A DNA stretch of 64,000 bases, from NCBI GenBank assembly GCA_045837725.1, contig JBEWZL010000115.1:1-64000 (forward strand). Direction: 5' to 3'. Numbering within the stretch: the stretch's first letter is position 1; each line of letters opens with the position of its first letter. This DNA comes from Vermamoeba vermiformis (Eukaryota; Tubulinea; Echinamoebida). The notes under the pieces are model-generated. The model was not told the origin of the DNA and did no database searches. It saw only the letters and a list, made by a program, of their open reading frames with translations. Position numbers and translations under genes: made by a program. Of this stretch, positions 10,231 through 22,856 are shown piece after piece.

Positions 10231-12812
10231 TTACTTGACTTGTAATGCAATGGTTTTGTATAAAGCCATATCATTGGAGACAGTATCTAACGTATACATC
10301 ATGCGATAGTCCGCTGGCTCGAAAACAAACTAAAAAAATGGAGTTAGTCAAATCCGTTAAAATAACCCATAATGATGCTCTCTAATTACCTCGGCGGGGT
10401 ATTTGCCGTTAAGATTATCCCAAGGATATTGCTCCCATAATGCCCAACGAAGTACGGCGCTGAAACAAAACGATCAGATCGCGATCCGCCTAAAAAATTG
10501 TACGTACTTTGTAGGGAACTGTTGAGGGGCATAAGGGCTGTCCATAAGATTTAAGAGCTTCATTTCTTCGAGCAAGTATTGCAATTCATAGACCAAGCCA
10601 CCAATAAAACTTGCGACCTGATCACCGATCCGATCAGAAAGGCTTAAGAATGGAAGTGCGCTTACCATTTGTGGTCTATTAGCAATACCACCGACTACTA
10701 CAATGCGTCCTTGATTGGTTTCTTGAATATTTCGAGCCGTCAACGCGCATGCGCTACCGCAAGTTCTGAATTCGAAGAAAACGTTAGTATCCCTACATGA
10801 CCTTATTCTAATTATTAATAATTACCCATCGGTCAGTACTATGACATTAGCGGGGTTGAAGACGAAGCTCGAGTCGAAAGGAGGCACATCCAACATGGAG
10901 CAATCATCTTGCAACTTATTTGAGTACTTTGAAGCTGAATTGCCGCGGAAATAAGTATTTCCAGGTAATATCCAGCCTATTGAATTTTATATTAAGTCAT
11001 TTGCGCTTATTTTTGAAGCTTTGGATCTTACTCAGATCTTGGTATTGAGCTCCAGTGTTGTAGTCGAAGTACTTCCAAGGAGAGAAAATAGAATAGACAT
11101 CTCTAGGTAATTTAGCAGCATTTTGAGCGAGAGCGAGAGTCAAATTCGAGTGAATGACATCGAACACTGGATGTTGCGGGTATTGCAGTGATTCGGGGAA
11201 CATTAAGCGCAAGAATTGCATCGCTAAACATACGTAACCACCACCATTGCCTCTATAGTATTAAATTTATATTAGCTTTTAATTTGAAAGGTTTTGATAG
11301 AATTGAAATATTTGTTGAAATTTAAAAATCGTCTAAGTTACTTGTATATTGAATGGTATATTAAAAGGAACGCATACCTAAAGTCCAAGATGAGCTGCTT
11401 CAATTTCAATTGATTGGCCAAGACTAAAGAGCGTTGCAGATCGAACAAAAATTGAGGCTCGCTTTGCAAATCGTCGTTGGTGTCCAATCCGTATTTCTCG
11501 GGCATAAAGCTGTTGATTTTCATCGCTGCTACGCCATTTCCAACATTAAATAGAGAAATGTTCTCGCCTTGATAGATCGGTTTTTGAGATGCAGATGCGC
11601 GTTTTTGTTTTTGCGGCAAGTGATAGCTCTTGTCATCAAACAATTGTGCCTTAACATATTCAGTCTCTTCTAATATCGTAGCAGGCGAATCAACGTAAGG
11701 AATGCTGCCGTTGCGAATAGATCTGTCGCCAGTAAAACAAGCTTGATAAATGTCTGAGACATTTCTCAGTGCTGTGGCTTGCCACTTAAGAGTGACGGTG
11801 TTACTGTAATGAATATTAACAATATGGTACTCGCGTTGAAGTATTTTGAGCGGATCTTACGTAACGCCAGTTCCATAATCGTAAAGTTCGAAAGTTTCAG
11901 CTTCTTGCGATGGAATTCCATATGTACCTTGAGAACGCGTGGTATAAAGTGATTTGATGGCGTAATTGAATCTATTTAACGAAATTAGAGGAATTGAAAT
12001 CGAGCTTGGGTACTCGATCTAACTTACCTGCTGCCCAAATCAAGCGAGAACGGAGCATTAGTATCCGCAAAATTAATAAGATATGTCACTGCATTTTGAT
12101 TATTGATTTTGTTGATTCTTTTGCCCACAAGAGTCTGATCGTACTTGGCACTAATAATAACGATTTCTTGGCTCGAAGTTGACTCGTTAAATATAGACGC
12201 AATTTGGAACGGCAAGAAGAATGAAAATGAACTGTAACAGCCTGGCTTGCGGTACTGTTAAAGTGACAGCGTCAGATCTACTATCAAAAGTCGAAAGAAC
12301 TTTCAAAATTAATTTCCAGAGCACAATATTGCTTCGTAATAATATTTGCTCGTGTATCAACCATATTTCAATTATTAACTGCTTACTTGAGTGTGCGGAT
12401 CGTTCAGACTAAGAAAGAAAAAAATTATTAAGGATTGACAAGCTTATTTTGAATATCTTACGTGGTTAAAAAGTTGGCCAATGCTTGTTGAAATTCGTAA
12501 TCGGTTTTGAAATCATTTCTAGCGTTGATCTTGCTCAATCCACCGAAAATATCTACGTGCAACGGTAACCACTGTGGATCAGGGCTGTTGGCTGCTATGT
12601 CTCTAAACACGTACATTTGAAGTGCTTTTTGTACGGTGTCCATAGTTTGGGCTTTAATTGAGGCATTGTAAGGAATAGACAACATGCACGTTGCCATCTG
12701 GCCATAAGGAATGATATCTCCCTTGGTAAACGAGCATTTCTGCTGCGCCAGTGATATATTAAATATAGTAAATATAAATAAAGTTACAGAAAGGACTCTT
12801 ATTGACTTCATT
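10231..12812 (-). CDS. Secreted S41-family (tail-specific-type) serine peptidase
   Basis: ATG at 12812 starts a clear signal peptide (MKSIRVLSVTLFIFTIFNIS then LAQQ). Conserved S41 landmarks follow in order: LNDPHTQYRKPGCYSSFSFF (split by an intron), LILDFRGNGGGYVCLA, and the nucleophile motif TDGTCGSACALTARNI, whose Ser is the expected catalytic residue. The C-terminal part (SPYAPQQFPTK...LRWALWEQYPWDN) resembles the eukaryotic extracellular S41/CPAF-like peptidases. There are eight or so exons, about 700 residues in all, ending at TAA 10231. An in-frame ATG further upstream at the cap end is less likely than the signal-peptide start. It is divergent from WDR7 with only 118 bases between start codons. 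Confidence 0.87.
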
Positions 12813-12882
12813 TTGAAATCTAACGAATAAAATAAAAAATTTCGTTTGATCGTTTTTTGTCCGCGCAAAAGTTGCATAGGCA

Positions 12883-12892
12883 CCATATTTGG
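12883..12892. promoter_or_regulatory. CArG-type site in the S41/WDR7 divergent promoter
   Basis: CCATATTTGG, a perfect CC(A/T)6GG box, sits in the 118-base gap between the S41 peptidase and WDR7 start codons. MADS-box factors of SRF/Mcm1 type bind this sequence. The same motif recurs in many introns of the window. Binding here is inference. Confidence 0.4.
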
Positions 12893-12930
12893 CCTTATAA
12901 ATAGCTTGTATATATTATATAGACGATTAA

Positions 12931-15900
12931 ATGTCGAATTTAATCGTTCCTACATTTATTTGGCACGGGGCTCCAAGTCATCGGATCACCAGCGCTGCTT
13001 TTTCACCGAATAGAACCCGATTATATACTGGATCTGATAACGGGCATATTTGTGTATGGTCCATTGATAGTAAGGTAAGCATCAGAATTTATGGATTATT
13101 TTGAAAATAAAAATTACGTAAATGGAATTTTCTGTAACGGAATCTGCTCGTGTATGCAAAATTTTTCGTGCATATAATATTAAATATAGCCGTCATAATA
13201 TTATTGCTATGTAGAGTCGCTATTACTTCAATTTAAATTTTTTTATTAATTTATTAGCTTGATCTGCTTACGTTGCAATCTCCTGTCAATAAACTTTCCT
13301 ATTTTATGCTTATTTACGATTAAATATTTATTATGATGCTTACATATTTGCAATTATAGGACTCGTCATTAGAGCCGATATTGGTATTGTTTAGCAATGA
13401 AGAGTCGCCAATCACGGGAATTTGCTGCGTAAATTATGAATGGAAAGAATCAATAGTAACAGGTATTATTATAGTCCTATTTGATTTATTACAACGAAGT
13501 TGCAAGTTCGGATCTAAGATCGATTTTTCTATTGAATGTATTATCGCTACGTATTAACGGCCCTATTTTTTTAGTATCGCTCGATGGTACATTATCAATA
13601 TGGTCTCAAACTGATGGTCAATGTCTCGCGAGCAGATCCAGAGGTAAATTTTAATGTTACCAAATTATTTGAAAATAATAAGCCATTAATAATTATGTAT
13701 ATTAATAATTAAATATATAGTCTTTAAATGCTCGCCAAAAATGATCCGATTATTGCCCGATCAAACACACGTGGCAGTGAGTGGATTGAGTGCTGACATT
13801 GAAGTGCTGGATCTCAATTCATTAAAGGTACATCGGTATCATAACCTTATATATATATCATATCATGCTCATAATACCACTCAGATTACACATCGCAGCA
13901 CAGACGCGGAAGATTGGATTAAATGTCTCGACATTGGAAAATTAGGCGGCATTGAAAGTACGTCGTACAATTCCAAAAAAAATTCCAAATGACATCCCAC
14001 CATAATATTATTATAATATAATACGCGTTATATACTACTATCACATTCAGTTACATATAACAATCATGAAAGGACTGCATTAATTATTAATTTTTTACGT
14101 GTTCGCAGTTATGTGGAGTCTGAGTATTCGCGGCACACTGCGCTATTGGCCGATTGAAGACGAATACAAGAACAACACTGCGAGTTTTGACCGCGACAAA
14201 CCAGATTCCATGCCCATTCAAACAATTGTACTTGACATTCCTGACCCCGTGCACGCGTGCATGTCACCGAATAATCAGACGCTAGTCATTGTAACTAATA
14301 GTGAATGGCGGGTACGTGTTATATTTATAATCGTGGTTTTCATGCAATGATATACAACATCACTTATATTGCTTAAACATACGGATCCAGAACCGTAAAA
14401 AATGTGAAATTTTTATTTAAATTTTCTCAACTAAGCCTAAAATTTATATTAACGTATGTGTATTATTAGCTACTGACAGCCAATGGTTCAAATTTGTTGA
14501 TGAAAGTTGCTGCCCCAGATGCGAGTGGTTGCAACTACGCACATTACGTCGACAACACAACGATTGTAGTGTGGACTAAGGTGCGGTTATTTTTACTAAT
14601 ATAATATAGCCGAGTTCTATATTAACTTCCACCTATTAGCGAGGCTACGGCTATGTATATAAATTACCCATCACTGCCAGTACTTCGCTCAACAAAAGCA
14701 CCGAATTGTAAGTGTGAAAAATCCAGCCTTTTCGATTAAATATTAATATAATACGTATTTATGATATACATAGGGTGCCTAGTGAAGATGTTTTGCCTCA
14801 ATCAGTGCTGTCGTTCGATTCAGATCCGGAAGATATTGTCAGCCTGTTATTGAATGACTTTGTGTTCGCTGCAAGTCACCAGTCCATCGCTGTCTGTTCA
14901 GAAGACGGTAAGCGCGGAACAATTTTCCATATTTGGTAACAAGAATAGTTAACCTGACCAATCCGACAGGCTTTGTAAAAATTTGGAAAATCAGTCCAGA
15001 TTCATTGCCGAAGTCTTTGAATCCAGTAATGGGTACGTATTGATTATATATGAATACTTAATATAGTAATTGAGTCCTAATCTATTTTAGAATCGTGTTT
15101 TGAAGACGGATGGGACGTAGTTGATTATGACAAAAAAGTGACTGCTAGTCTCGTGATTGAACAGCCGTTGACTTTGATTACCGGATATGGTAAGGACTTT
15201 CCATATAAGGAAATATTCCTATTTCCTTTATTTCCTTCCAATTATGGATCTGTAGAAAGACTAGCTAATAGTTAACAAAATAGAGGATGGATCGATATCG
15301 ATCAGCAAACTGCCCTATGACACCACGCCTAGTGTGTGGAAGGGTCACGCGGAAAAAATTAATTGTTTGATGGTGATGAAACACGAGGGCGAGGACTTTT
15401 TATTGAGCGGATCTGACGACGGATATATTAAGACGTGGGACATGAAGTACGTAATGATAAATTGATTCATACCGTTACTAGTGCTAATATTGCAATATTT
15501 TCTAGGAAAAAGAAGCTCGTTCATCGATTGAGCAATCAAAGTGGACCTATTTTGCAATTATTTAGGCCACAAGAATTACCAAGTGGGCCTAAATGGAAAA
15601 ATAGATTTATGTCGCTTAGTCTTGACACGACAATAGCTCTATATCGATTTGAATCCGTGCCTCAGTGGTAAGTTGTAGTTTTGTAACGGATCCGCTTTTG
15701 GTCAAACTTTGGTCAAACACCAAAATTATCGCTCCAAAGACGAGAATTTTCTTAAAATAATTTAAAGTGACTTCTATAACATTGTAAATCCTTAATACTA
15801 ATAATGCTATAATTTTCTAATTTTTCTATAATTTTAGTATTCATGTCTTTGGCAAACACTCCGCGCAAATCAAAGAAGTGCGATGGCAACCAGACCAAGA

Positions 15901-18547
15901 CTATTTGTTAGTCCAATCAATGGACGACGCATTTTCAATTTGGGACATGACGAGCGGTGGTCTCGAGAATTGTCTCTATGGCAAGCGAGGCCGCGACATT
16001 TTCTTCGCTGGAAAAATGTTGTCCAAAGAAGACATTCAGTTCCAAATGCGCTCTGTGTCCAAACAACCATTTTCAAGGGTTACTCTGCATATTCCTAAAG
16101 GTACGGCCTAGACTCAAAAAAAGCGGATGCATCCGCTAAAATATTTTTATTATAGAGGCCCCAGTTCAAGCGATTATTTTGAACGTCAAACAATTGTCGT
16201 TCACGCTGTATAATATATTTAAGAATCGACTTGAACAGACTGAAGGTCACTCTGTGTAAGTATTCTTGGTGTTTCGGAACAAACCAATAGACTAACATTG
16301 CCTTTTTAGGAAGGAGATTGACAACGATGAGTTGAAGTGGACTCATCCCGAGTACAAAGTATTTACGTAAGTCAATAAGAAATGAAGTTGAGTGCCTTGG
16401 TTGACATAACTTTGCAAGATATTTTATTCCGTGGGGCATGGACGAAGACTTAGATCGACAAATCAGATCGGAATTGTTCTTGAAACCTCCTTCACCTGAT
16501 GTTTGCTTTGGCATCATGGGGTAAGTTTTAAAAAAAAAATGACACGTGTCAAATTCAATTTTTTCACGGTCTAACTTTGCGTGTCAGTGCCGGTGGCAAA
16601 ATGTCAGTGTTAGTGCCCAAATCAATGCGCGGCGTCATTACAAAAGCTCCGCAATCAGCCAATGACACAATCGCTTCTCAATCGTCCAATCAAATCTTGA
16701 ACTTGTCACGTGCCAGACTTGAACGTGAAAAAATGGCCAAATCGAGTCTAGCGAAGGACACTAAAAAGGCAAACCCTCAATTAGGAAGTTTTGGTACTGT
16801 CCAAGTGCTGAATGCTGTCAGCAGTCGTAAAAACGGACAGTGGACGACGAGTGACACGATGACAGCTATGTTGACACTCGCTTCCGTGTCACTTTCTAAG
16901 AGTCTCTTGTTCTTAGACAGTAAGTCTAAATATGGCAATATGATCTACCCGACACCTACTAACGATCTATTTATAGATAATAAGAATGTGTGCAGTCAGT
17001 TGTTGTCTTATTACTGCGCTTTGTTGCCGGATCGCGTTGAACATTACTTGGATCCGTCACTTTCTTATCTTGCTCGATTCTGGCAGGACCCTATGGGTAA
17101 TATAAACATCATATATAACTATTTTATATTGTATTAACCATTCTTTCAGAGGACATTATGCAGTCAGCCAGATCCATTCTGCTGTCAGTCGTAGATCGAT
17201 TGCCTTTGAGCACGCGAAGAGATCTCGCGCAATCTTGGTCACTGATGCGTAAGTGCTGCAATCAGCCGTTATTTTAAATCAAATAGCTCATCTATTGCCA
17301 TGCAGTCCAATCAGCTGATGCCACGAACAAGTCGAAGCCCTTGGCTATTCTCGTATTGGCCATTCTAGCTTGTGAACGTGCAGATTCGTTAACACCTGAG
17401 TACGCGACATTATAACTGAGCGCATATTGCACAATACTAACGATACGTTGACACAGAATTGCCGCACAAGTCGCATTCGAGTTGGTCGATTTATTGTCGC
17501 AAGACAACGTGCAAGCGAACAAATTGAACGTCACAACTGTTGAATTGCTTGGAAAGGGTTACGAGACATGGGCTCCTCGTAAGTATCACCAAAAAAGTGG
17601 ATCTGATATTTCGAGGAAACATTTGTTATGGGTCTTAATACTTTTATTATAACAGATATTAAGGACGTTGAAGGAGTCATCGAAAAGCTGTTCAAATTGT
17701 CACTGAAAAACGAGCCACAAAATCTGGCAACAACAGCGCACCACACACTGATGCTGATCGGTGCCAAGGACCCCAAGATGTTGATTTCAGTGATTGGTCA
17801 ACGCTTTTCACTCAGCCAGGACTCGTTGAGCTCTGCTACACAACTTGACCCTCGCGAGCACGCGCACGCCTTGCTGACCATTCAAGCACTCATCAAAAAA
17901 GCACCGTACGCGATCTACCCGCACTTGTCGCTGCTCGTCGAGTCATTGGTCCGCTCGCTCGATCCACACGTGCCACACTTGCGCGAGGCCTGTTTGAAGC
18001 CTGCTACAGCCCTGGTCCATGATCTTTGTCGCAGGTAAAATATTCGTGAAAAAATTGTAAATATCTTTTGTGCTGACGGACGCGTAAATTGTTAGATTCC
18101 CGTCAATTACGTTCGATCAAGCGGCGCAGAGGCTGGCCACAGGCACTAACAGCAAAATCTTCGTGTACGATTTGACATCAGCTACACGGTGGCACGTGCT
18201 CGAAGGCCACAAGTCCAATGTCATTGCGATCGCGTTCAGTGAAAACGGAAAAAGTTTGGCAAGTTACTCGCCTGACGACGGCGAGGTCAAGTTGTGGAAG
18301 ATGGGCTCAACTATTTTTGGCATCTTAGGCGGCAATCCTCATTGTTACAAGACGATCAATGTATCGAAATTAGACAGTAAGTACCTGACATTACCATATT
18401 AGGCAATTCAATTTTGACACGTTGAATATAGAACCTTTGACGGTGCAAATGATCGTCGATTTGCAAGTGCGATTACAATGGTCGCAAAAAATGTTCCTAT
18501 TGACGCGAACTTGGGAAAAAGATCCGCACACGAAAATTGAAGCGTAG
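12931..18547 (+). CDS. WDR7: WDR7 / rabconnectin-3 beta homologue
   Basis: A WD40 protein with the WDR7 layout. The N-terminus VPTFIWHGAPSHRITSAAFS with TGSDNGHICVWSID matches the first blades; mid-protein GGLENCLYGKRGRDIF matches the family GALDRCVMG region that closes the first propeller; the C-terminal blade ATRWHVLEGHKSNVIAI followed by GKSLASYSP is almost the textbook WDR7 end. Helical repeats lie between (HALLTIQALIKKAPYAIYPH). WDR7 pairs with DMXL proteins in rabconnectin-3, which helps assemble the V-ATPase on endosomes and lysosomes. Start is ATG 12931, stop TAG 18545, with more than fifteen introns; the first is unusually long (about 290 nt). AATAAA lies at about 18569. Introns here carry CCATATTTGG, CCATATAAGG, CCAATTATGG and CCATATTAGG boxes and one GACACGTGTC. 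Confidence 0.88.
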
Positions 18548-18725
18548 TTAGACTGAAAAAAAAGGTCAATAAAGAAAAACTGCAACTTTTAATTGCCGCT
18601 TAAATTCTTGTCTGATTGACGAATGACAGCAGGGGACTTGGTGTCACTTTAAAATTGGAATTATTAAAGAATACGCCCCCATCACCACAATACTTGCGTT
18701 AGTTCTCCTTATTAAACATATTTTA
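18548..18725. other. Short intergenic region after WDR7
   Basis: Holds the WDR7 3' untranslated region with a polyadenylation-type AATAAA at about 18569. If the Cys-rich gene begins at 18726, its promoter is also here; otherwise the gap extends to about 18983. No coding frame is seen. Confidence 0.4.
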
Positions 18726-19696
18726 ATGCCAGGTAGGTCTATTTTTCAAACAAAGACGAATCCCAAACGGATCGCAAAAACAAATCCAAAATGATTATTG
18801 CTTAGGATTTCAATTGATATCTTTTCTTTTAATCGTGCTTGCTAAAATTAATAAAATTAATGCAACCTTCTAAATAATTAAAATTACGGGTACCTACGCT
18901 TTAATAATATTTAATATGATTCATTATCAATTCAGTATCTTACCTATGATCTCCCAATCATAATAATAACCAATCAGTTTCAGATCGAGTGACCAAAACG
19001 GTGGCTTTTATTGCTATAACTCTTCTATTATCAACTGCCACATGTCTTGCTCAAACATACGAAGGTGTTTGTGCCGAGCTTGAAATAGACGATACATTTT
19101 GCGCAGGGCTCGCAGCAAACTTTCCGAAAAGGGTTTGTTCATACGCCGGGCTCCCAAGCGTTACTTCTAAGACATATTGCAACCCTTCATTTTACAGATC
19201 TTGGCAAGATCTATGTCCTAATCAAAACGTCAATGCATCCCAATTTTGCGACGGAACCGGGTACTTTGGACCATTCCCTCCGCTCCACCGACCTTGCCTC
19301 CTCGCACCTTGCAAAACCAACTCAGATTGCACTGTCCACAAACTAGCTCCGAATGCACCAGTACCTACCTTCAAACCACTTTGCTACGACTGTTGCCTGT
19401 TTTGCTACAAAGATGCCAAGTGTCAAAAGTTGCCAACGTACACTAACAGTACGGACTGCTTGCCCTGCGTTACGACACCAGAACCCATCACCTCCGACGT
19501 TCCTCGTCAACAAAGTGATAATGATGGCTTCAAAATGAGTCCGTGGCTGTACGTTGCCATTGCCAGTGCAATCGTAGCACCATTAGTGCTGCTATTTGTG
19601 TTGTTGTTCCGACGTAAGTGCGCGAAAGCGTCCCTTCCCGGCTACGACAAACTGAACGGAAAGACCTCCGTCAATATGATAGAAATTGAGGAATAA
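18726..19696 (+). CDS. Cys-rich type I membrane protein
   Basis: The main exon (from about 18983 to TAA at 19694) encodes a signal peptide (VAFIAITLLLSTATCLAQ), a Cys-rich ectodomain of about 165 residues (patterns CAELEIDDTFC, CCLFCYKDAKC, DCLPC) and one membrane helix near residues 185-210 (WLYVAIASAIVAPLVLLFVL), then RRKCAK and a short cytoplasmic tail ending EIEE. This exon has no ATG before the signal peptide. The best first exon is ATG-CCA-G at 18726-18732, spliced by a 250-nt intron to a TTTCAG acceptor, giving MPDRVTKTVAFIAI in frame; this is inference. Similar Cys-rich surface proteins are common in amoebae, but I cannot name a family. The stop overlaps an AATAAA. Confidence 0.7.
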
Positions 19697-19971
19697 AGAA
19701 CATTATCATATTGTTCAATGATTCGTAGCTATATTCATACGGAGTTGCGAACAATGACAAGTCAACCACAAAGTACAACTTGCAATAATCGCTGAACCGA
19801 GTTCCAAGAACGAACCTAGATCTGACGGATCCCTGGTAGTTTTTTTTACGAGCTCGTAAACCACAAATCTAAGCACACCGTGACTGATGCAAAGGAGTCG
19901 CTGGGCACGTGTAACCTGGCAGACCTCTTCCTTGCTATGTTGCGCTGCTATAAAGTGCACCAAACTTGTTT

Positions 19972-21417
19972 TTATTTTGCGATTTTAGTGAATTTTATCG
20001 TCTTGTCTCTGCTGCCCGTCACAATCAACTTTTCGTTTGCCAATTCTATTATGACCTGTATGAAACATGTTAGATAGATATTACCTTATAATCACCCCCT
20101 TACCATTGAACTGATTGCGTCTTGATGAATTTTCTGTTCGTGCACTAGACTCCAGTTCTGCACGGGTCCTTTTTTGGTATTTTCAGTGCCCGTCAAATTA
20201 AACACGCGCAGTGCTCCGTCACCACCGCCAGAAATAACTTGTTGCGCGTCATTCGACAGCCACAGTGTTTTGACGACACTAATGTTCTGCAGCACGATCA
20301 GCGGTGTTTTGATCGCTTTGTCCGTGTCACTCGACCACAACTTGATCGTCCTGTCTTTGCCACCTGTAGCTATAACTCCGTTCTAATACAACTCTTATCA
20401 GCACGTATAGTATATTAGTTCATATAGTAGCGAACTTACTTTTACGTCGACAGCCAAAACGTCGTTTGAATGTGCTTCGATGGTCTCAGTTGGCACGTCA
20501 TTATCTACACGCCACTGTCGGATAGTGCTATCAATAGATTATAAGTATATACTACTATCCTAGTATTCATATTATATTCACCCGTCATCGGACACTGTGA
20601 CAAAGTTGCGTTGATTCAAAGTGAGTGCGCGCACGTGATCTGAGTGTGACTTGTACGTCGCTCTGTTCGTGACAGCGGCATCAACGACACCACTCTTATC
20701 GTTCTTCTTAATGCCTAGCATATATATATTAATATATAAGAGTATAGTAATGTCTTCGTGTTGCTCACCAACGTTGTATTTGTACACGTTCTTGTCTTGA
20801 CCGGTAAAAAATATCGTCACGTTCCAATGCTGATCGTGTCCTTGCACTCGAATCTCGTCGGCTATCATTTGAATGGCATTGATTGGCTGCGGCACTGGCA
20901 CTGATAATAAGGGAAAATATTGAGGCGAAACGGATGCACCTGAAAAATACTCAGTTAGACTTTCTATTCTCAGTTATTAACATAAGCCATTTAATATTGG
21001 TATTATAATTATAGTTATATAATCCTTACATCTTAATAAGAGTTGAATGTAACGTCCAAGCCCGCCAAGAGCGCATAGTGTCAGATCTTGTTTTTGCACG
21101 AGTGAAATGACGTGTAATGGCAAGTGATCGCGACTAATCTCGAGTGTACTTAATAATTTCGGAGAATTGTTCGTAGGAGATTCGTCTATTTGCATCTGAT
21201 CGGATCTGGATCGCGAGTTAAAAATATGAAATAAATGTATAATTAAATTTTCATTATGAACCAATTTAAAATAACGTTTTTAGCAGAAATTTTCTGTCTA
21301 ATAATTTTCTGAATTTACTTACGCTGTATTTTGATTATTGAACGCGATCTGCGAAGTATTTGCGACTCCAGTAACATCTGTAAACACTACTTCTAATGAA
21401 TCTATCATAATAGACAT
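19972..21417 (-). CDS. WD40-repeat protein, unassigned
   Basis: ATG at 21417 begins MSIMIDSLEVVFTDVTGVAN; after about 130 residues of non-repeat sequence, WD40 blades follow: TVSDDGSTIRQWRVDND, VIATGGKDRTIKLWSSD, QVISGGGDGALRVFNLTG and a last one split by an intron, LIVTGSRDKTIKFTKIAK, ending at TAA 19972. The N-terminal part also looks blade-like (NVTIFFTGQDKNVYKYNVG). About 400 residues in seven exons. I do not recognise the orthologue. It is divergent from the F-box gene at 21655 (237 bases apart) and convergent with the Cys-rich gene. Confidence 0.75.
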
Positions 21418-21654
21418 TATTAAGCAGTTTAGTAAGAGTATTATAGTATTTGAGTTATACCCGGCGAAATCTGGAGCAGTCGCAGATCAGTTATCTCTTC
21501 AGGATGACTTATGCTAAATATAGTGGTCATAATTATGTTGATATATATACAGTGGTTATAATAAAACTACGAAGAACAAAAAAAACAGATAGCAGAAGAA
21601 TGCTAGCAAAAAAGTCATTTTACTATGAGTAACAATTGTTAGACACCATAGCAA

Positions 21655-22710
21655 ATGAGCAAGCGTAGTATAATTAAGAGTAGACGCGAGGATATAGAGA
21701 AGTACTTCTTAGCACTCATCAAAGAAGGATCTGCACAAGAAATCAAGACTTTTTATTCTTATTTCAAGCGAGACCTTAACCAGCTATTCGAAGAAAAATT
21801 AAGCAAAGAAAATTCAAGTAATCCACTCAAAGCTGCTTTTGTTCGAGCAGATCCCAAGATTTTCAACGTGTTTATATTTTTAGAGCCCAAGTACTATCTA
21901 ATTAATCAAAATAACGATGTTAGTATATTTCTATATGCAATTGTTCTATATTAATACTTTATATTACAGCGGGCTCTTAAGTACGCCATCCAGTTGAACA
22001 GCGTAAAAAGTGGAACACTTTTGCTACTGAATAGGCAAAGTGTACGTATATAAATTAACTTCTATTGATACTAATATCGCTATTGTATTCAGAAGGAGCT
22101 CCCTGTCACGAAAACGTCGGATCCGATCTTCAATCAGCTTTTGAGTGACTTCAAACAGCTTGCCAAAGACGAATTCGCTCGTAAATACGCTACTCTAGAA
22201 GACGTAACATTTCCCTTCATTGAACTGCCTATTGAATTACAATGCCAAGTACTAACGAAGCTTTCGATCGGATGTACTTTGAAAGCACCAGCTGTTTGCA
22301 AACTATGGCGCGACATGGTCCAGCCGGATCCTCTCGTAGACAACGAATTTATTGTTCGCAAGATATTTGAATGCGAGACCACACTTGAAGAGTACTATTT
22401 GAAGATCGAACTACATCCGACGGTACACCACTTTTGCCTGGCAAATCCAAAGAATATTCTGCCAAAAATAGAGGCAAAAGAATATGATGCTAGTTTTTTG
22501 AAGCTCGTAGATAATATTGCTAATAGTGCTGCTGAAGATTGCATTGATCCATCGCAAAAGGAAGATCTAAGAGAACTTATTCTCAATACGGACGTGGAAG
22601 ATATATATTATTGGGAGGATTATGGACGTAGCTCAATATATTTAAAGATAGACGATGACGTAGGAATAGGAATTACAATGCAAGAGCTCGTTGAAGGAAA
22701 TTTTAAATGA
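21655..22710 (+). CDS. F-box protein
   Basis: Three exons, ATG 21655 to TGA 22708. The F-box is at about residues 150-195: FPFIELPIELQCQVLTKLSI then CTLKAPAVCKLWRDMVQPDPL, which fits the LPxELxxxIxxxL...VCKxWR consensus, so the protein probably links a substrate to an SCF (Skp1-Cullin-F-box) ubiquitin ligase. The N-terminal part (residues 1-110) is helical, starts KRSIIKSRREDIEKYFLALI, and may be the substrate-binding part; the C-terminal 120 residues are acidic with no known repeat. Substrate unknown. Confidence 0.75.
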
Positions 22711-22856
22711 AGTTAATATATGAAGGGTTACAAATGAAACATATAATTAATTATTAATAAAATTATGCCCGCTGTGACCTATTCCTAGTAATACTATTTT
22801 GCAGTAGAAAGCAGATCAGGATCTCGTTTCAAGTTTTGGTGTTTATTATTTTTTGA

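Noticed and set aside
16095-16517. 140-codon minus-strand frame over WDR7
   Set aside because: It crosses several WDR7 introns and exons antisense, with no ATG-led domain content.
18989-19696. Reading the Cys-rich protein as starting at GTG 18989
   Set aside because: Nuclear genes start at ATG; a small upstream exon at 18726 gives an ATG in the same frame, and the GTG lies just after a TTTCAG acceptor.
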